A stretch of 14,004 bases of DNA, from assembly GCA_045580875.1 (NCBI GenBank), contig JAZNOP010000090.1, positions 1 to 14,004 of the forward strand, read 5' to 3'. Of this stretch, positions 5,219 to 12,745 are shown piece after piece. Both the position numbers and the translations under genes were made by a program. This stretch comes from SIG598 sp045580875. Its GTDB lineage: Bacteria; Bacillota; Clostridia; Oscillospirales; Acutalibacteraceae. Within the stretch, counting starts at the first letter, position 1. Each line of letters starts with the position of its first letter. Under the pieces are notes generated by a model. The model worked only from the letters and a program-made list of their open reading frames with translations, made no database searches and had not been told where the DNA came from.

Positions 5219-5882
5219 GCTTCTCCAATCTGTAACCAAGACCGCGAATGGTCTTTATGTATTCTGCGCCTGTCTTGTCGCGCAGGCGGCTGATTATCAC
5301 ACGGATGGTGTTGTCGTCAACGCCGCCCTCGCTGTACCACGCACGCTCGTAAATCTGCTCCTTGGTAAAAACTCTGCCCGGCTGTTCCATAAACAGTTCC
5401 AGCACCTTGAACTCTGCTTTGGTAAGATCGATCTGCTCGCCGCCCTTTATCAGCAAACAGCGGTCGCGGTCGAGGGTAAGCTCGCCCACGGTGAGGATAT
5501 TTTCCTGCACAGGCTGCTGCACGCCCATGCGGCGCAGGTGAGCTTTCACCTTTGCGGCAACTTCCAGAGGCTCGAAAGGCTTAACTATGTAATCATCCGC
5601 ACCGAGGTCAATGCCTAAAATGCGATCAGAAAGCTGAATCTTTGCCGAGATGACAAGTATAGGGATATATCGTCCTGCCCGGATTCTCTTTATCAGCTCA
5701 TAGCCGTCGATCTTGGGCATCATAATATCCACTATGGCAAGGTCGATGCTCTCCCTTTGCAGGATATCGTAAGCGGCGGCGCCGTCATAGGCTTCGAATA
5801 TATTGAAATGCTCAGCCTCAAGATAGATTTTCAGCAGACGGACTATCTCTTTTTCATCGTCGGCAATAAGAATATTCGGCAT
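5211..5882 (-). CDS. OmpR/PhoB-family response regulator
   Basis: This 223-residue cytoplasmic transcription factor has an N-terminal receiver with acidic pocket Asp8/Asp9, phospho-acceptor Asp52 (V-D-I-M-M-P), Ser79 and Lys101 (K-P-F). A C-terminal winged-helix domain (about 128-223) ends in the characteristic I-K-T-I-R-G-L-G-Y-R-L. It is the probable partner of the overlapping kinase and, by analogy with BceRS/VncRS-type systems, probably controls the adjacent ABC transporter genes. The ATG at 5882 follows GAGGGTGAT. It lies 79 bases after the permease gene with no terminator between, so it can be co-transcribed with ATPase and permease. OmpR-type factors bind direct repeats with 10-11 bp spacing; such a repeat lies upstream of the ATPase gene. 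Confidence 0.94.
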   Translation of the reverse strand: MPNILIADDEKEIVRLLKIYLEAEHFNIFEAYDGAAAYDILQRESIDLAIVDIMMPKIDGYELIKRIRAGRYIPILVISAKIQLSDRILGIDLGADDYIVKPFEPLEVAAKVKAHLRRMGVQQPVQENILTVGELTLDRDRCLLIKGGEQIDLTKAEFKVLELFMEQPGRVFTKEQIYERAWYSEGGVDDNTIRVIISRLRDKTGAEYIKTIRGLGYRLEKHG

Positions 5883-5961
5883 ATAATCACCCTCAATAAC
5901 ATATCGGTATCATGATATAGGTACAGTATACCGTATCTGACAGCGAAAAAGAAGCCATAAT
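5883..5961 (-). promoter_or_regulatory. Dyad-rich gap before the response regulator gene
   Basis: The 79-base gap contains a perfect TATCATGATA palindrome (5908-5917), CGGTAT (5905-5910) facing ATACCG (5928-5933), and TATACT on the - strand that could be a -10. No good -35 partner was found. It may hold a secondary or regulated promoter for the two-component genes. Confidence 0.3.
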
Positions 5962-6696
5962 TTATTTAAGCTCTTCGTTTCTGAATTTCACAAAGGAAAG
6001 CACCATTGTGACCGCCAGACCGAGCAGGGAAACTGCCGCCGAAACAATAAGATTCTTTGTGCTCGCATCGGCGAGGAGCATGAAGGTCTGACCGACAGGG
6101 GTGTATTTATTAATACCCTCCGCCCATTCCTTGCCAATAAGAGGCTGAACCAGAGAATTCAGACCGAGGAGAGCCACGAGGTTGACCATGACCGATGCGC
6201 CGAGATTCTTAACCATCATAGAGAGGAAGAAGCAGACGCTTGAAAATGATACCTCAACGAGGGGATAGAGCGCAATTCGCATAACGACCTCACGCAGGGA
6301 ACTGCCGTCAAAGCCGTCTATACCCTTGACACTAAATGCGAGCACAGCACAGGAAGTCAGAGTGACGATGCCAAACGCAGCAATGGAGAGAGAGAACGAG
6401 GCAAGCTTTGCGAGCAGAACGGAGAAGCGGCTGTTGCCTGCCATGACTACTGCCTGGATTCTGCGCTCCTCAAAAGCGCCCGTCACATGAACTGCGGTGA
6501 ATATACCCATAAAGAATATCACAAAGGAATTGAAGTTGTTGCAGCCATGAAGGAACACATCAAAGCCGGTATATACATCATCAAAAAGCGGTAGGAGCGT
6601 CATCAGCACAGTTGCGGCAAAAAGCGCGATTCCGATTCCCCGGAACACCTTGGACGACAAGGTCTGCTTCATTTCCCATTTGAAAAGATTTTTCAT
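5962..6696 (-). CDS. ABC-2 type transporter permease
   Basis: This 244-residue inner-membrane protein has about six predicted helices (near 18-38, 54-72, 98-122, 140-162, 166-184 and 215-236) and an N-terminal M-K-N-L-F-K-W-E-M-K-Q typical of BcrB/LanE/LanG-like permeases. It would form the channel for the ATPase encoded immediately upstream. Its ATG lies two bases after the ATPase stop, with GGGAGGAG inside the end of the ATPase gene, so the pair is tightly coupled. Length fits the roughly 250-residue lantibiotic immunity permeases. Those usually come as two different subunits (E and G); only one is present, which suggests a homodimer. The substrate is inferred as a peptide or other membrane-active compound. 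Confidence 0.88.
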   Translation of the reverse strand: MKNLFKWEMKQTLSSKVFRGIGIALFAATVLMTLLPLFDDVYTGFDVFLHGCNNFNSFVIFFMGIFTAVHVTGAFEERRIQAVVMAGNSRFSVLLAKLASFSLSIAAFGIVTLTSCAVLAFSVKGIDGFDGSSLREVVMRIALYPLVEVSFSSVCFFLSMMVKNLGASVMVNLVALLGLNSLVQPLIGKEWAEGINKYTPVGQTFMLLADASTKNLIVSAAVSLLGLAVTMVLSFVKFRNEELK

Positions 6697-6698
6697 TT

Positions 6699-7604
6699 TT
6701 ATCTCCTCCCCAAAAGCTTCATGTAATAATTTTCAAGCGACTTTTCGTATTTTGTCAGAAGCGTTACAAGAATCTTTCCGTCGAACAGCCATCTTGCGAT
6801 ATACTCGGTCGAAACATCATCAAATATCTTGATTTCGCCGCCGATACGCTCCATAGACTTTATGCCGTTTTGCTCAAGTATCGCGACCGCCTCGTCGGTC
6901 TGCGGAGTTTCCGCGATTATATATGCCGAACACTTTTCGTCGAGCTCTTCCTTTGAAATGCACTCGACTATCCGGCCGTGGGAAATGATGATGTAATCGG
7001 TGACGAGCTGATAAAGCTCTGCCAGAATATGGCTGGAAATTACGATTGTGATGCCATCGTCCTCGCAGAGGGAGCGGAGCAGATTGCGAACATCCACCAT
7101 GCCCATGGGGTCAAGGCCGTTGACCGGCTCATCGAGAATGAGCAGCTCGGGGCTGTTGATGAGTGCCTGCGCAATGCCAAGCCGCTGCTTCATTCCAAGG
7201 GAGAAATCCTTTGCTTTTTTGTGCATTACATCGCCGAGCCCCACACGCACAAGAATCTGTCTGATTTTCTCGTCATCATTCTGTCCGAAGAGAATTTGCT
7301 GCATTTTAAGATTCTCAAATGCAGTTTTGTTAAGGGATAGAATTGGACGTTCCACCAGACACCCCATTTTCTTTCGAGCTTCCTCAAGCCCTTTCCTGCT
7401 CGACTTGCCAAACAGCTCGACGCTGCCGCCGGTAGGATATGTAAGGCCGGTTATCGCTCTTATGGCCGTTGTTTTTCCGGCACCGTTTTCTCCGATGAAG
7501 CCATAGATTTTGCCCTTTTCGACAGTAAAGCTCACATCGCGAAGTGCCGTCTTTTCGCCGTAGGTTTTCGTCAGATTGTTAACCCTGAGTATGATATTAT
7601 CCAT
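6699..7604 (-). CDS. ABC transporter ATPase, BcrA/LanF-like with E-loop
   Basis: This 301-residue cytoplasmic ATPase has Walker A G-E-N-G-A-G-K-T (38-45), signature F-S-L-G-M (134-138), Walker B L-L-I-L-D-E-P (154-160) and switch His192 (S-S-H). At the usual Q-loop position it has Glu85 (L-V-E-R-P), the E-loop described for lantibiotic immunity ATPases such as NukF. About 80 residues follow the ATPase core, as in BcrA-type proteins. It should power the 244-residue permease to remove or expel a membrane-acting peptide. The ATG at 7604 has AAAGGA upstream and starts at the conserved strand N-I-I-L-R-V-N-N-L-T-K; a longer in-frame extension has no homology-like content. Likely first gene of a four-gene operon, with regulator repeats about 70-90 bases ahead. 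Confidence 0.93.
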   Translation of the reverse strand: MDNIILRVNNLTKTYGEKTALRDVSFTVEKGKIYGFIGENGAGKTTAIRAITGLTYPTGGSVELFGKSSRKGLEEARKKMGCLVERPILSLNKTAFENLKMQQILFGQNDDEKIRQILVRVGLGDVMHKKAKDFSLGMKQRLGIAQALINSPELLILDEPVNGLDPMGMVDVRNLLRSLCEDDGITIVISSHILAELYQLVTDYIIISHGRIVECISKEELDEKCSAYIIAETPQTDEAVAILEQNGIKSMERIGGEIKIFDDVSTEYIARWLFDGKILVTLLTKYEKSLENYYMKLLGRR

Positions 7605-7638
7605 AATCCCGGTTCCTTTCTTTTCGGTTGATGACTGG

Positions 7639-7692
7639 ATAATACTCCTCAAACCTTAACTCACCGCACGAATAACATTAACCGAACATTAA
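7639..7692 (-). promoter_or_regulatory. Candidate OmpR-type regulator site and promoter of the ATPase operon
   Basis: AACATTAA occurs exactly at 7674-7681 and 7685-7692, 11 bases apart start to start, the spacing bound by OmpR-family dimers. A one-mismatch copy, AACCTTAA (7652-7659), lies two further 11-bp steps away. On the - strand a -10-like TATTAT (7644-7639) has a poor -35, so an activator bound at the repeats would sit at a suitable place. The encoded OmpR-type regulator is the obvious candidate. Confidence 0.5.
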
Positions 7693-7710
7693 AAATCGCC
7701 AACAACAGAA

Positions 7711-7748
7711 AATCCGAACTCAATGCCGATTAGCACCGAGTTCGGATT
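7711..7748 (-). terminator. Intrinsic terminator of the NarL-type two-component operon
   Basis: AATCCGAACTC (7711-7721) and GAGTTCGGATT (7738-7748) form a perfect 11-bp stem with a 16-base loop. Read on the - strand, the stem is followed by TTCTGTTG, giving a short T-run at its base. It lies 16 bases past the response-regulator stop and separates the two - strand operons. Confidence 0.8.
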
Positions 7749-7764
7749 AGTTTATTTTCTTTGC

Positions 7765-8394
7765 TTATTTCTTCCCCGTCAGATAGTACACGGCCAAAGC
7801 TGTGCGGTGGGACAGATTCTCCTTTGCAAGGATTGAGGTAATATAGTTTTTCACCGTTCCTTCGGAGATAAACAGCTTTGCAGCAATTTCCTTATTTGAA
7901 AGACCGTCGGCGACAGCTTTGATGATCTCCAGCTCACGGGCGGTGTACCCCTCCTCGCTGAAGCCGCCCGATACAGCGGGAGAACTCTGCGTAAAGCTCT
8001 CCATGATGGACTCTTCCATAACACCCGTGCCGTTGTACACTGCCTTTATCATCTGTTTGAGGTGTTCAGGAGTGTGATTTTTTATCAGATAACCCTTTGC
8101 CCCAGCACGCAAAGCATTCTGCACCAACTCGTCATCGTCAAAGGTTGTGAGGATAAGCACCTTGCCGAGATTGTGCTCCACTATGTATTTTGTCGCCTCA
8201 ATGCCGTCCATTTCTGGCATCTGAATGTCCATGAGGAAAACATCGGGTGCAGCCGTTTCGGCGAGCTCTATCGCCTCTCTGCCATTGGCGGCACAGCCTA
8301 TAACATCGAACTCGTCGTCCACATCGAGTATTATTTTCATGCCGCTGCGGACAAAATCGCTGTCGTCGGCAATTATCACTTTAATCTTTTTCAT
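7765..8394 (-). CDS. NarL/LuxR-family response regulator (LnrK-like)
   Basis: This 209-residue transcription factor has a receiver with Asp10/Asp11, phospho-acceptor Asp56 (L-M-D-I-Q-M-P), Thr83 and Lys105. A LuxR-type HTH occupies about 146-209 (T-A-R-E-L-E-I-I-K-A-V-A-D-G-L-S-N-K-E-I-A), with recognition helix around S-E-G-T-V-K-N-Y. The ATG overlaps the kinase stop by one base (TAATG), so the pair is translationally coupled. By analogy with B. subtilis LnrK it should activate the ABC operon in which it is encoded. It is the last gene before a strong terminator. Candidate binding repeats are at 13590-13627. Confidence 0.93.
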   Translation of the reverse strand: MKKIKVIIADDSDFVRSGMKIILDVDDEFDVIGCAANGREAIELAETAAPDVFLMDIQMPEMDGIEATKYIVEHNLGKVLILTTFDDDELVQNALRAGAKGYLIKNHTPEHLKQMIKAVYNGTGVMEESIMESFTQSSPAVSGGFSEEGYTARELEIIKAVADGLSNKEIAAKLFISEGTVKNYITSILAKENLSHRTALAVYYLTGKK

Positions 8395-9536
8395 TACTTA
8401 TCCCTTTCCTGCAAAGGCAGCAACATATTGATGGTGAAGCCCATTTCCGTTTCAAAATCAATAACGCCGTTTATTTCTCTTATTCGGCGGCGCATTCCGG
8501 AAATTCCCATACCGTCCACAATTTCACGGCAGCCGATGCCGTTGTCGGAGATGCTGCACCGCACCATCTGATTGAGCGCACGGATGCTTATGCTGATAGC
8601 GGTACATTTTGCATATTTCATCGAATTTGACACAGCCTCATAAGCATTGTCGAGGAGTATTTCAAGATACTTTTCGGGTACCTGCGAAAGGTCGCCCTCG
8701 GTGGTCAGCGCCGCATCAACGCCCTTATGCCTGCAATCCTCGCAGAGCTTTTCGAGGTGAATTATGGCAATGCGGTATTTCTTCGGGCGTTCCTTTCGAA
8801 GAATGGCTCGAATCTCATCCATTCCGCCGCGCATCTGGTCGATGACCGCCTGCAGCATGGTGCGTGAAGCGGCAGGATCCTTTTCGAGTAGCACCTTGAC
8901 CGCTTCAAGCTGATATATCGAGCCGTTGATGCTGTGACCGAGCTTGTCATGCAGCTTTTGTGAAAGCTGCTCGCGTTCTTCAAGAATCTGATTCTCTGTC
9001 TGGAGCAGATTCTTTCGGAGCTGTTCCTGCATCTCATGCTCACGCCTATACATATCATGCTTGAGATGCTGTTCTGCAACACTGTCTTCCTGTGTCTGCC
9101 GACGGTAGGACTCCACTACGAAATCGTTCTGAGCATAAACAAACCCAAGCAGAAGCACTATCAGCACCTGCGTATATGTATCGAACGAGGTGGGAATAAA
9201 CGCTGCGGGCAATGGGAGAAGATAGAGCATATACCCCGGCTTTATGCAGTGCAGTATTTCATAATACAGCAGTATTCCCAGCAAAAAGAACTCAACGCCG
9301 AGAGTTTTGATCATTACAATCAGCAGTATCGCCGCCGCTGCAAAGAAAGGTATTTTCTTTTGGCCGCTCACAAGCTCTTTAAGAGACATTGCGGCGATAA
9401 ACAACGCAAGAAGCAGGAGCACCCCGGAGGATGCCCCTGTTATTTCAGGAAAAGACAGTACAATATAACCTTCCAGCATTATAAGCAGCCCCATGCGGAC
9501 TGCGACAAAGAAATTATCACGAAGCCGCTCGTTCAT
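8394..9536 (-). CDS. NarL-type membrane sensor histidine kinase (HisKA_3, LnrJ-like)
   Basis: This 380-residue kinase has several N-terminal membrane helices (within about 9-135) and almost no external loop, as expected of an intramembrane sensor. A charged, probably coiled-coil linker (142-195) leads to the HisKA_3 box L-S-Q-K-L-H-D-K-L-G-H with His196-Asp197. The HATPase domain has E300 and N304 (E-A-V-S-N, N-box), D-N-G-I-G (331-335) and M-G-I-S-G-M-R-R-R (343-351). It should phosphorylate the downstream NarL-type regulator. The ATG at 9536 is preferred over a TTG at 9554 because AAAGGAAG lies about eight bases upstream. The signal could be the transported compound, as shown for linearmycin with LnrJ, but that is by analogy. 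Confidence 0.92.
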   Translation of the reverse strand: MNERLRDNFFVAVRMGLLIMLEGYIVLSFPEITGASSGVLLLLALFIAAMSLKELVSGQKKIPFFAAAAILLIVMIKTLGVEFFLLGILLYYEILHCIKPGYMLYLLPLPAAFIPTSFDTYTQVLIVLLLGFVYAQNDFVVESYRRQTQEDSVAEQHLKHDMYRREHEMQEQLRKNLLQTENQILEEREQLSQKLHDKLGHSINGSIYQLEAVKVLLEKDPAASRTMLQAVIDQMRGGMDEIRAILRKERPKKYRIAIIHLEKLCEDCRHKGVDAALTTEGDLSQVPEKYLEILLDNAYEAVSNSMKYAKCTAISISIRALNQMVRCSISDNGIGCREIVDGMGISGMRRRIREINGVIDFETEMGFTINMLLPLQERDK

Positions 9537-9562
9537 TGTTCGCTTCCTTTCCAAAGTCAGCC

Positions 9563-10843
9563 TTACTGCTCCTGTTCCTGCATCTTAATACCGACGCTGC
9601 CGACGCAGATAGTGACCAGCAGATACGCCACTGATGTATATAATACCACGGCATAGCCGCTATTGTCACCTGCTAAAAGCATCCTTGCCGCATCGTTGAA
9701 TATTTTCTGCGGCATTATGGATGAGACGGCCTTGATTGCATCGGTTGCACCGATTAAGACAAACCATGAACCTGACAGCAAGGACGAAACGCACCATACC
9801 GCAAGAGTCACATAGTTTGAATTCATTACATCACCAATCAGTATTCCAAGAATCAGACTGAATGTGGAGAAAATCAGTCCCAGCGGGAACATAAGCGTCA
9901 TTATATCAGCAATCGACAAGCCGAAATCGGCACTTATCATAACCGAAAGGCACACTGCCAGCACTACCGCCTGAAGTATGTTTATCAGGAGCATTGCAAT
10001 GAATTTTGCCGCAAAATATTCCTTATTGCCAATCTTTGAAAGCATCACCCGAAGAAACACCTTGTTGTTTTTCTCCTCAATAACTGTCTGGGCAATATAA
10101 AGTCCGGCAAACATAAAGCCTATAATGCTTATGGAAAATGCTTTGCCAATCAAGCCGCTCTGATACCCCTGCATTGCCGTAAGCTCAATTTCATTAGTCG
10201 AAGATAGACTGACTGTTATTTTCTTCGGCATGCTATCTGTTATTGTGTTGAGTAATTCGAGGATAGCAGCTGTGTCATCACCGCAGACGGACTGTGCTGA
10301 CTTTATCTGTTCCAGAATATCAGAAAGGTCAGTTTCCAGCAGCTCCATTCGCTCATCATCAGACACTGTAAACAGCTGCATGGCATTCTCAAGGTTGCCA
10401 TCCAAAACGGCACGGTCAAAATCATACTTGAGATACAGCAGACAGCCGGCTCGGTCCATATAGGCGTCAAGTTCCGCCTGAGTATAAACCTCTTCTTCTG
10501 TCATCGAGCTGACATCGGCACGGCATACAGAAAACATTCCTATCGAATCAATCCGTTCAAGCAGGTATTCAGATAATTCCGAGCCTGAGGCATCGTAGAC
10601 CTTTACGATAAATACCGACATATCGTCAACGGTTCTGCCGTAGTATGTCGCACGCTCGGTACAACTGGGGAGTTCAACGATTGAAGCCGCTGACGAATCT
10701 CTTTCATTGACCTGTTCCAGCTGATCGGTATTGATTTTTATGCTTAGAATAAGCGTGGTTGCCACAGGTATTATCAAAAGGAAGAAAATAAATACTTTGC
10801 TTCTGAGCATCAGCTTGATGCTTGATTTGATGACGGAGATCAT
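9563..10843 (-). CDS. ABC-2 type permease with large extracellular domain (LnrM/LnrN-like)
   Basis: This 426-residue inner-membrane protein has one N-terminal helix (about 17-35), a long outside domain (36-230), then about five helices (233-253, 281-303, 315-337, 343-365, 397-417). That is the ABC2_membrane_3 layout seen in YfiM/YfiN (LnrM/LnrN) and YhgE-like exporters. Its start is similar to that of the adjacent permease (K-L-M-L-R-S-K-V-F against K-L-M-L-R-N-K-W-S), so the two are paralogues that probably pair as a heterodimer. Its ATG overlaps the stop of that gene (ATGA), with AAGGAAGG upstream. The extracellular domain is the likely drug- or lipid-contacting part. The substrate is not determinable here. 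Confidence 0.9.
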   Translation of the reverse strand: MISVIKSSIKLMLRSKVFIFFLLIIPVATTLILSIKINTDQLEQVNERDSSAASIVELPSCTERATYYGRTVDDMSVFIVKVYDASGSELSEYLLERIDSIGMFSVCRADVSSMTEEEVYTQAELDAYMDRAGCLLYLKYDFDRAVLDGNLENAMQLFTVSDDERMELLETDLSDILEQIKSAQSVCGDDTAAILELLNTITDSMPKKITVSLSSTNEIELTAMQGYQSGLIGKAFSISIIGFMFAGLYIAQTVIEEKNNKVFLRVMLSKIGNKEYFAAKFIAMLLINILQAVVLAVCLSVMISADFGLSIADIMTLMFPLGLIFSTFSLILGILIGDVMNSNYVTLAVWCVSSLLSGSWFVLIGATDAIKAVSSIMPQKIFNDAARMLLAGDNSGYAVVLYTSVAYLLVTICVGSVGIKMQEQEQ

Positions 10844-11916
10844 GCATTCACCTTCCTTCTGATATCATCAGATGCCACTGCGATGAGCGAACAAATAACG
10901 AAGATGACAAGAGCGAAAACTATTGCACTCAGAGCATAATTGCTTCTGTTCATACAGGAAAGCTCCACCAGCGCACGGTTGACATGATATACAGGAGATA
11001 TCTGCTTGAGGTGCTCCGGCACAGAGGAGTACATATAATTCTCAAAACTGCCTCCAACAAAACCCATCATAAACACCGCCAGAAACAGTGTTATTACCAT
11101 CGCCACAATATTGTCTGTAATGCTGTACAGCATAAAACCAAAGGCAGTTACTGCAGTTATCATCGTAAAAAGAATCACAGCCGACAGCAGCGGTCTGCCC
11201 CAGTGAATTCCAAGTACCAGCGTTGAAATAACGGAGGCGAGGGCAATTCCAACCGACTGTACCAGCACTGCGGGTATCAGCTTACCCAGATAGAGCTGAA
11301 TACCGGTCAGACCAGAAATCTGATACCTGCGTCCGATGCCATACTTTTTCTCGCTGCTTAGCATACCTGTGGTGCATACCATTCCGATGCATCCTAAAAG
11401 TACAATGTAGATAATTCCATAGTAGTCGGTCGAATTGATTGCCGGCATGAAATCCAGTTTGGTTTTCGGCAGACTAATTTCCTGCGCCGGCTGAACATCT
11501 GCTGCACTCAGTACGGCATTCATATTCTCGAGCATGATCCTGCCGAGAAAATACTCCAGTGTCATACCCTCGGTCTGACGGTCAGCTACACGATATATCA
11601 CATATTCATCTGCCGAGAACACCACAAATCCGGCCAGATCATTGTTGGAAATTATCTCCCTTGGGTCACCATCGTGGAATTCATAAAATGTAATGCCCGC
11701 CTCTGATCCGGACTCCTTTATTGTGTCTATGTATTCATCTGTAAAGCTGCCGCTTTCCATGCTGTATCCGACTGAGAACATTTCAGAACTCTCATAGGAC
11801 TGCAGGACCATAGTAAATGCGCTGGACAGTATCGCTGAAACCAGAACGGGAGCAAGAACCAGAAACACCATACTCCACTTGTTGCGAAGCATCAGCTTGA
11901 AATTATTATTTATCAT
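10840..11916 (-). CDS. ABC-2 type permease with extracellular domain (LnrM/LnrN-like)
   Basis: This 358-residue inner-membrane protein has an N-terminal helix (about 16-36), an outside domain (37-165) and about five further helices (167-186, 213-235, 244-265, 271-290, 327-347). The I-S-P-V-Y-H-V-N-R-A-L segment (306-316) before the last helix is typical of ABC-2 exporter permeases. It should form the export channel with the 426-residue paralogue, driven by the operon's ATPase. The ATG overlaps the stop of the CPBP gene by four bases, and its ribosome binding site is weak, so translation probably depends on coupling to the gene before it. The outside domain is about 65 residues shorter than that of its partner. 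Confidence 0.9.
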   Translation of the reverse strand: MINNNFKLMLRNKWSMVFLVLAPVLVSAILSSAFTMVLQSYESSEMFSVGYSMESGSFTDEYIDTIKESGSEAGITFYEFHDGDPREIISNNDLAGFVVFSADEYVIYRVADRQTEGMTLEYFLGRIMLENMNAVLSAADVQPAQEISLPKTKLDFMPAINSTDYYGIIYIVLLGCIGMVCTTGMLSSEKKYGIGRRYQISGLTGIQLYLGKLIPAVLVQSVGIALASVISTLVLGIHWGRPLLSAVILFTMITAVTAFGFMLYSITDNIVAMVITLFLAVFMMGFVGGSFENYMYSSVPEHLKQISPVYHVNRALVELSCMNRSNYALSAIVFALVIFVICSLIAVASDDIRRKVNA

Positions 11917-12713
11917 ACTTCGAAACTTTCTGCCTGCAGTTCCTTGTCAAGCTTAACGATTTTTACGATTCCATAAACAAGCAGAAATACTGACAACGCA
12001 GACATAATTATTACTGTGGCAGGATTGAATCCGTCTGATTCATTTGCCGAGAAAGTCACTATCGTACCACATACAATATCAACAACTGCATGGATAATTA
12101 TAGGAACCCAGATATTATTATATTTCCTGTAAAGATAGCCAAAATAAACTCCGACACCCAGAGGATAGATGAACTTGAACAGGATTATAACAATGCCCTG
12201 ATCGATGAATGCAGGGATATGACCTGCTGCGAAGAAAACGGAAGAAATCATGATTGCAAGTGCTGTTTTATGCTTCGATTTTGCAAGAATGCCTTCAAAC
12301 GCATTAAGCACAAGACCGCGCAGCAGCAGTTCTTCCATAAATCCGACTATAATGAAGAAGATTACGCCCTCAAGAACAACTCTCAATACAGAAGGAGTGT
12401 TGGTAAGCGGGTATCCAGCTATAACATTTGCGACCGCAAATATTACTATTGTTACCAATGCTACCGGAAGACTTTTTAACAGACCATTCGCAAGTCCGTT
12501 CTTTGTAAACCCGAGCGGATATTCGACCTTGAAAATCTTAATGGCCAGGAATGTAATCAGAATACACAAAAGCATATTCAGGCCCATAGGAATGTAGCCT
12601 TCTGCTATATCTGCCAGATTTATTTCAAGCAGTGCAAACGGCATAAAGGAAAGATACATAGCTCCGATTACAACGGACAAAATGAATAAAACAATCAGAT
12701 CTTTCTTTTTCAT
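11913..12713 (-). CDS. CPBP-family intramembrane metalloprotease (Abi/CAAX protease-like)
   Basis: This 266-residue multi-pass membrane protein carries the CPBP motifs: E-E-L-L-L-R (127-132), F-F-A-A-G-H with His165, and I-I-H-A-V-V-D with His208. These residues form the active site in Rce1-type glutamate intramembrane proteases. Relatives include bacteriocin-immunity proteins such as PlnI and SkkI. Its place between the ATPase and permease genes, with a four-base overlap to the permease, implies a role in the same transport or resistance function. It could process a subunit, cleave the incoming peptide or act without proteolysis. Its ATG follows GAGGAG. The gene is AT-rich (22 of 60 G+C in 12241-12300 against 35 of 60 in 8701-8760 of the kinase gene), hinting at a different origin from the two-component genes. 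Confidence 0.9.
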   Translation of the reverse strand: MKKKDLIVLFILSVVIGAMYLSFMPFALLEINLADIAEGYIPMGLNMLLCILITFLAIKIFKVEYPLGFTKNGLANGLLKSLPVALVTIVIFAVANVIAGYPLTNTPSVLRVVLEGVIFFIIVGFMEELLLRGLVLNAFEGILAKSKHKTALAIMISSVFFAAGHIPAFIDQGIVIILFKFIYPLGVGVYFGYLYRKYNNIWVPIIIHAVVDIVCGTIVTFSANESDGFNPATVIIMSALSVFLLVYGIVKIVKLDKELQAESFEV

Positions 12714-12745
12714 TGTAATATACTCCTCTAATAAAAAAATCTATG

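Noticed and set aside
5025..5618. Long + strand open frame antisense to the histidine kinase and OmpR-type regulator
   Set aside because: The - strand genes have complete conserved motifs. The antisense frame shows no domain and is explained by codon bias of the real genes.
9036..9656. 206-codon + strand open frame opposite the NarL-type kinase
   Set aside because: Antisense shadow. Composition is rich in Cys, His and Gln from reading - strand membrane helices backwards, and there is no domain or ribosome binding site.
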